DNA of 64,000 bases from Lentisphaerota bacterium (GTDB lineage: Bacteria; Verrucomicrobiota; Lentisphaeria; Victivallales; Victivallaceae), in the NCBI GenBank assembly GCA_015061685.1, contig SUWD01000002.1, positions 124,001-188,000 on the forward strand, read 5' to 3'. This document shows positions 61,218-64,000 of the stretch, one piece after another (the stretch's first letter is position 1; each line of letters begins with the position of its first letter). A model generated the notes under the pieces. The model saw only the letters and a list, made by a program, of their open reading frames with translations, did not search any database and was not told the DNA's origin. The position numbers and the translations under genes were made by a program.

Positions 61218-61976
61218 ATGAAATTACTCTATTTTTCAGCAGCATTTTTAAGTTCATTACTGATTTTCAGCGGCTGCTCGGACAGTACATCAACGGATGA
61301 AAAACTTACTCAGGCGGTAACCAATGCCCGTCAGAACAACTGGACCGAAGTGAAAAAAATTTCAGCCGAAGTATCTGAAAGCAATCCCGGAACCATTGCC
61401 CCCATGCTGTTGACCGCCCTCGCTTATGAAAAAGAGGGAGACATGGCCAAAGCCATTGACCTTGCCAATCAGTGCGTAAAGAATTCGCCGCAGGATTTTA
61501 CTGCGAATTATACATTGGGCAGACTTTACTCGATGGACATCAAGCGTCATACGGAAGCGTTTTCGATTTTGGAAAAAGCATTAAAACTTTCCCCCGGAGA
61601 CACCAATACGTTGATTCTGCTTTGCAATCTCGGAGTCCAAAGAAATGAACAGGCTACCGGCAAATATCTGGATCAACTGCTTGCCCAGAAAAAACTTTCC
61701 CGTATTGAAACCGGAAAGATCCACTATCAGAAAGCTCTTTTTCTTGCCAATAATGACAATATCAGCGATGCGTGCAGCAGCATGATCCAGGCAGCCGCCT
61801 GCAGCGGAAAAAATCCGGAATTGATTTTGCAGGCAGCCCGTTTTATTGATAATTCAGGAGTCAACCGGCGGAATGCGAAACTGCTTTATAACAGTTTTAT
61901 CCAGTTCTACAAAAAACAGAATGACTGTGATCCGGCAAAAATAGCCGAAGCTGAAGCACGCATGGCAAAACTGTAA
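61218..61976 (+). CDS. TPR lipoprotein
   Basis: A 252-residue protein with a lipoprotein signal (lipobox IFSGC, Cys20). About four tetratricopeptide-type repeats follow: LTQAVTNARQNNWTEVKKISAEV, LLTALAYEKEGDMAKAIDLANQCV, YTLGRLYSMDIKRHTEAFSILEKAL and a degenerate one. It is a periplasmic scaffold of unknown partner. It lies 15 bp after znuB and 10 bp before dnaG, so it sits in a transcript with both but need not share their function. Confidence 0.78.
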   Translation: MKLLYFSAAFLSSLLIFSGCSDSTSTDEKLTQAVTNARQNNWTEVKKISAEVSESNPGTIAPMLLTALAYEKEGDMAKAIDLANQCVKNSPQDFTANYTLGRLYSMDIKRHTEAFSILEKALKLSPGDTNTLILLCNLGVQRNEQATGKYLDQLLAQKKLSRIETGKIHYQKALFLANNDNISDACSSMIQAAACSGKNPELILQAARFIDNSGVNRRNAKLLYNSFIQFYKKQNDCDPAKIAEAEARMAKL

Positions 61977-61986
61977 GTGAGCTGAA

Positions 61987-63807
61987 ATGAGTCTTGATCT
62001 GACAAAAGAGATCATCGAAGAGATCCGGCATCGCTGCGATATCAGTGATGTTATCAGCAGTTGCGGAGTTCAGCTGAAACGTTCCGGTTCTTCCAGTTTT
62101 AAGGGTTTGTGTCCTTTTCATCAGGAGAAAACCCCCTCTTTTCATGTTGATACCGCCCGGCAAAGCTTTCACTGTTTCGGTTGCGGCAAAGGCGGAGATG
62201 TTTTCCGTTTTTTCATGGATAAGGAGAATGTGGACTTCCCCAATGCCGCCCAGATCCTTGCCTCCCGTTGCGGAGTGATGATCCCGGAAAAAACCGACGG
62301 CAAAAAAGAAGATCCCTCCAAACGCAGTGAAAGAGACCGTCTCTATGCGGTAAATGGTGAATTCAGCAACTTTTTCTGCCGTTATTTAAGAGATAATCCC
62401 AATTCTCCGGCGGCACGTTATCTGGTTCAAAGAGCTATCCCTAAAGATGTGGTCGAGAAATTCCGCATCGGAGCCGTCCCGGACAGTTGGACAGCCTGCC
62501 GTGATTACGGAAGATCGCTCGGTTTTTCCGATGCCGACATGATAACTGCGGGGATTCTGCGGCAGAAAGAAGATACCGGCAGAATATATGACCAATTCAA
62601 AGGACGCCTTGCATTCACGATCGAAAATGAACAGGGAAAACCGGTCGGATTCAGTGCCAGAACTCTGGAAGCAAAACCGCTTGACGGCAGAAAATATGTC
62701 AATACGCCGGAAACCCCGGTCTTTCACAAAGGACATTTACTTTATGCTCTGCCGCAGGCAAGACAGGGTATCGGCAGATTGAAAAAGGCGATTCTTTGCG
62801 AGGGTCAGCTTGATGCAATAGCCTTTCACCGGGCTGGCTTTGATTGTGCCGTAGCACCTTTGGGGACAGCCTTTACCCCCGATCAGGCAAAGATAATCCG
62901 CAGGTATTCAAGGAATCTCATTCTGGCATTTGATGCCGATAATGCCGGACGCAAGGCCGTTTTGCGGGCAGCGGAAATTTTACTGCCGCTGTCAGTTGAC
63001 CTGCAAGTTTTGCAGATCCCCGGCGGTAAAGATCCGGATGAGCTGTTTGCCCACGGCGGCAGCAATGCGGTTGCAGAAGCTTTGAATAACACCGTGGCTT
63101 GGATGGATATTCTGCGGGAAACTCTGCCGGAGAAATTTGATTTATCTTCACCGGTCGGCAGAAGTCAGGCGGCGGCATTCGTTGCCGGATTTTTGAAACT
63201 GATCGTCAATCAGGTCGAGCTGGAAGTATATACAAAAGAAGCGGCAAAAATACTCGATATCAGCGAAAGTGCAATGAAAAGTGAGCTTTCCGGAGCAGTA
63301 AGGAACAATTTTATCAATCAGGACAAAACAGCCGCTGAAAAAACTCCAACTGCCAAAACCGTAAAAAAAACGGGGAATAGTACCGCCTTGACCACACTGC
63401 TTGAATTAGCCGTTGCCGATGGCAATACCGGCAGAGCTTTAGCAGAGTTGCTTCCCCCTGAATTGTTCAACGGCAATACGCCGCTGGAGAATGCATTGAA
63501 TATGGCGATCAATGCGGCTCTTAATGATGAGATGGATTCTTTGCAGGATGAGTTGAAAAATCTGCTTATTGAGTCCCCCTGCCCCGAAGTCAGCAAAGCG
63601 ATTTTTCAGCCGGCAGCATTCCCCCCGGAAAAACGGGAAAAAGCCATGATGGATGCTGTTAACGAGTTTCTCAATTCCAAACGGAAAAAAGATACCGATG
63701 ATTTACTGCTGAAATTGCGGAGTGCTTCCAGTGATGAGGAAAAAATGAAAATTCTTCAAGAATTACAAAATGCAACCTTAAATACAGAAAGGAATCCTGT
63801 TTTATGA
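61987..63807 (+). CDS. dnaG: DNA primase
   Basis: A 606-residue DnaG. The CHC2 zinc ribbon (CPFHQEKTPSFHV then FHCFGCGKGGD, residues about 40-77) is followed by the catalytic core with YDQFKGRLAFTIENEQGKPVGFSARTL near 198. The TOPRIM motif is AILCEGQLDAIAFHRAG near 268 and LAFDADNAGRKAV near 312. The C-terminal helicase-interaction region (about 440-606) is weakly conserved as usual. It makes RNA primers for replication. No rpoD or rpsU is next to it. Confidence 0.95.
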   Translation: MSLDLTKEIIEEIRHRCDISDVISSCGVQLKRSGSSSFKGLCPFHQEKTPSFHVDTARQSFHCFGCGKGGDVFRFFMDKENVDFPNAAQILASRCGVMIPEKTDGKKEDPSKRSERDRLYAVNGEFSNFFCRYLRDNPNSPAARYLVQRAIPKDVVEKFRIGAVPDSWTACRDYGRSLGFSDADMITAGILRQKEDTGRIYDQFKGRLAFTIENEQGKPVGFSARTLEAKPLDGRKYVNTPETPVFHKGHLLYALPQARQGIGRLKKAILCEGQLDAIAFHRAGFDCAVAPLGTAFTPDQAKIIRRYSRNLILAFDADNAGRKAVLRAAEILLPLSVDLQVLQIPGGKDPDELFAHGGSNAVAEALNNTVAWMDILRETLPEKFDLSSPVGRSQAAAFVAGFLKLIVNQVELEVYTKEAAKILDISESAMKSELSGAVRNNFINQDKTAAEKTPTAKTVKKTGNSTALTTLLELAVADGNTGRALAELLPPELFNGNTPLENALNMAINAALNDEMDSLQDELKNLLIESPCPEVSKAIFQPAAFPPEKREKAMMDAVNEFLNSKRKKDTDDLLLKLRSASSDEEKMKILQELQNATLNTERNPVL

Positions 63808-64000
63808 AAAAAACAATGCTGCTGCCGGGAGTGTTGGGACTCCTCCTTTTCGCAGGCTGTTCATCAACGCCTCCGGAAATGCCGAAAATGAAAATGACCA
63901 TGGGTGTGCCGGATGGAACGATCGAATACAAGCCGGTATCCTCAAAAAATCTTTCGTTGAAAATGCTGTCAAAACCAACTGTTTATGCCGGAGATAAAAC
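63804..64000 (+). CDS. Lipoprotein, cut by the window end
   Basis: ATG 63804 overlaps the dnaG stop (ATGA) and is preceded by AAAGGA at 63788-63793. The visible 65 residues begin with a lipoprotein signal (KKTMLLPGVLGLLLFAGC, lipobox FAGC, Cys19) and a Pro/Met/Lys-rich stretch (STPPEMPKMKMTMGVPDG). A possible beta-domain start (LSLKMLSKPTVYAGDKT) follows. The frame is open to the last base, so the gene continues beyond the window. Family not recognisable from this part. Confidence 0.75.
   Translation, partial: MKKTMLLPGVLGLLLFAGCSSTPPEMPKMKMTMGVPDGTIEYKPVSSKNLSLKMLSKPTVYAGDK

Larger units (their letters stand above)
26542..63584 (-). repeat. KOPS-like GGGNAGGG octamers, right arm, all on the minus strand
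   Basis: Ten dispersed octamers, seen as CCCTNCCC on the given strand. CCCTGCCC at 26542, 27288, 28495, 34563, 35751, 52492, 60440 and 63577; CCCTTCCC at 42838; CCCTCCCC at 48198. All point leftwards to the dif-like site. No plus-strand copy was found by eye in this interval. Confidence 0.8.

Noticed and set aside
1-64000. CRISPR arrays, prophage or insertion sequences
   Set aside because: No regularly spaced repeats, transposase, integrase or phage structural genes were seen on either strand.

Overview
The window is a 64 kb piece of a bacterial chromosome with moderate GC. It carries about 57 genes, closely packed and mostly in operons. No rRNA, tRNA, CRISPR array, prophage or insertion sequence was seen. 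The gene content fits an anaerobic, sugar-fermenting member of the Lentisphaerota/Verrucomicrobiota (Victivallales-like). The reasons are a DUF1559-type pseudopilin in an operon with a DUF4838 protein, a GHL6-type glycosidase and a LacI regulator; a Na+-pumping decarboxylase; HydF and NuoE/NuoF-type flavoprotein genes; and hexosamine and rhamnose catabolism. This lineage call is inference from gene content only.

The most striking structure is at the scale of the whole window. A 28-bp sequence very close to the XerCD recombination site dif lies at 25549-25576 (minus orientation), between a DUF2339 gene and fabD. The octamer GGGNAGGG, which is the E. coli KOPS motif that steers FtsK, occurs by eye 11 times to the left, always on the plus strand. 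It occurs 10 times to the right, always on the minus strand. All 21 copies point at the dif-like site, so the window appears to span the chromosome dimer-resolution site and the replication terminus.

Layout: 0.1-6.6 kb, unknown secreted protein, ABC-2 permease, birA and the oadG-oadA-oadB sodium pump (two tandem biotinyl domains in OadA, a secreted extension on OadB). 6.7-12.9 kb, YeiH-type transporter, HtpX/LemA pair, DUF362 ferredoxin, DUF2293, holB and tmk. 13.0-16.7 kb, stand-alone AICAR transformylase, TPR protein, SpoU methyltransferase and WecA-like transferase. 16.75-23.5 kb, aldolase/dehydrogenase fusion, PfkB kinase, Lon, an envelope lipoprotein-sorting-like protein and a frameshifted nucleoside deoxyribosyltransferase. 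23.5-29 kb, DUF2339, dif, fabD, HAD phosphatase, MarC, CPBP and TsaE. 29-37.7 kb, asnB, nagA and a hexosamine salvage operon (nucleotidyltransferase, NahK-like kinase, HAD phosphatase, PfkB kinase). 37.7-40 kb, dtd, folE and rhaA. 40.2-48.4 kb, hydF, a NuoE/NuoF/GltD-like flavoprotein complex, mtaB, a lipoprotein and rsmG. 48.4-56.3 kb, DUF1703 ATPase, then a LacI-controlled glycan operon with a pseudopilin. 56.6-58.7 kb, an AT-rich accessory stretch with two unknown genes and a 123-bp palindromic element. 58.7-64 kb, znuABC, a TPR lipoprotein, dnaG and a lipoprotein cut by the window edge.

Promoters are unusually readable. At least a dozen intergenic regions carry a TTG-type -35, a 16-17 bp spacer and the -10 hexamer TATATT, often with an extended TG. 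All motif searches, counts and alignments here were done by eye and should be re-run computationally.
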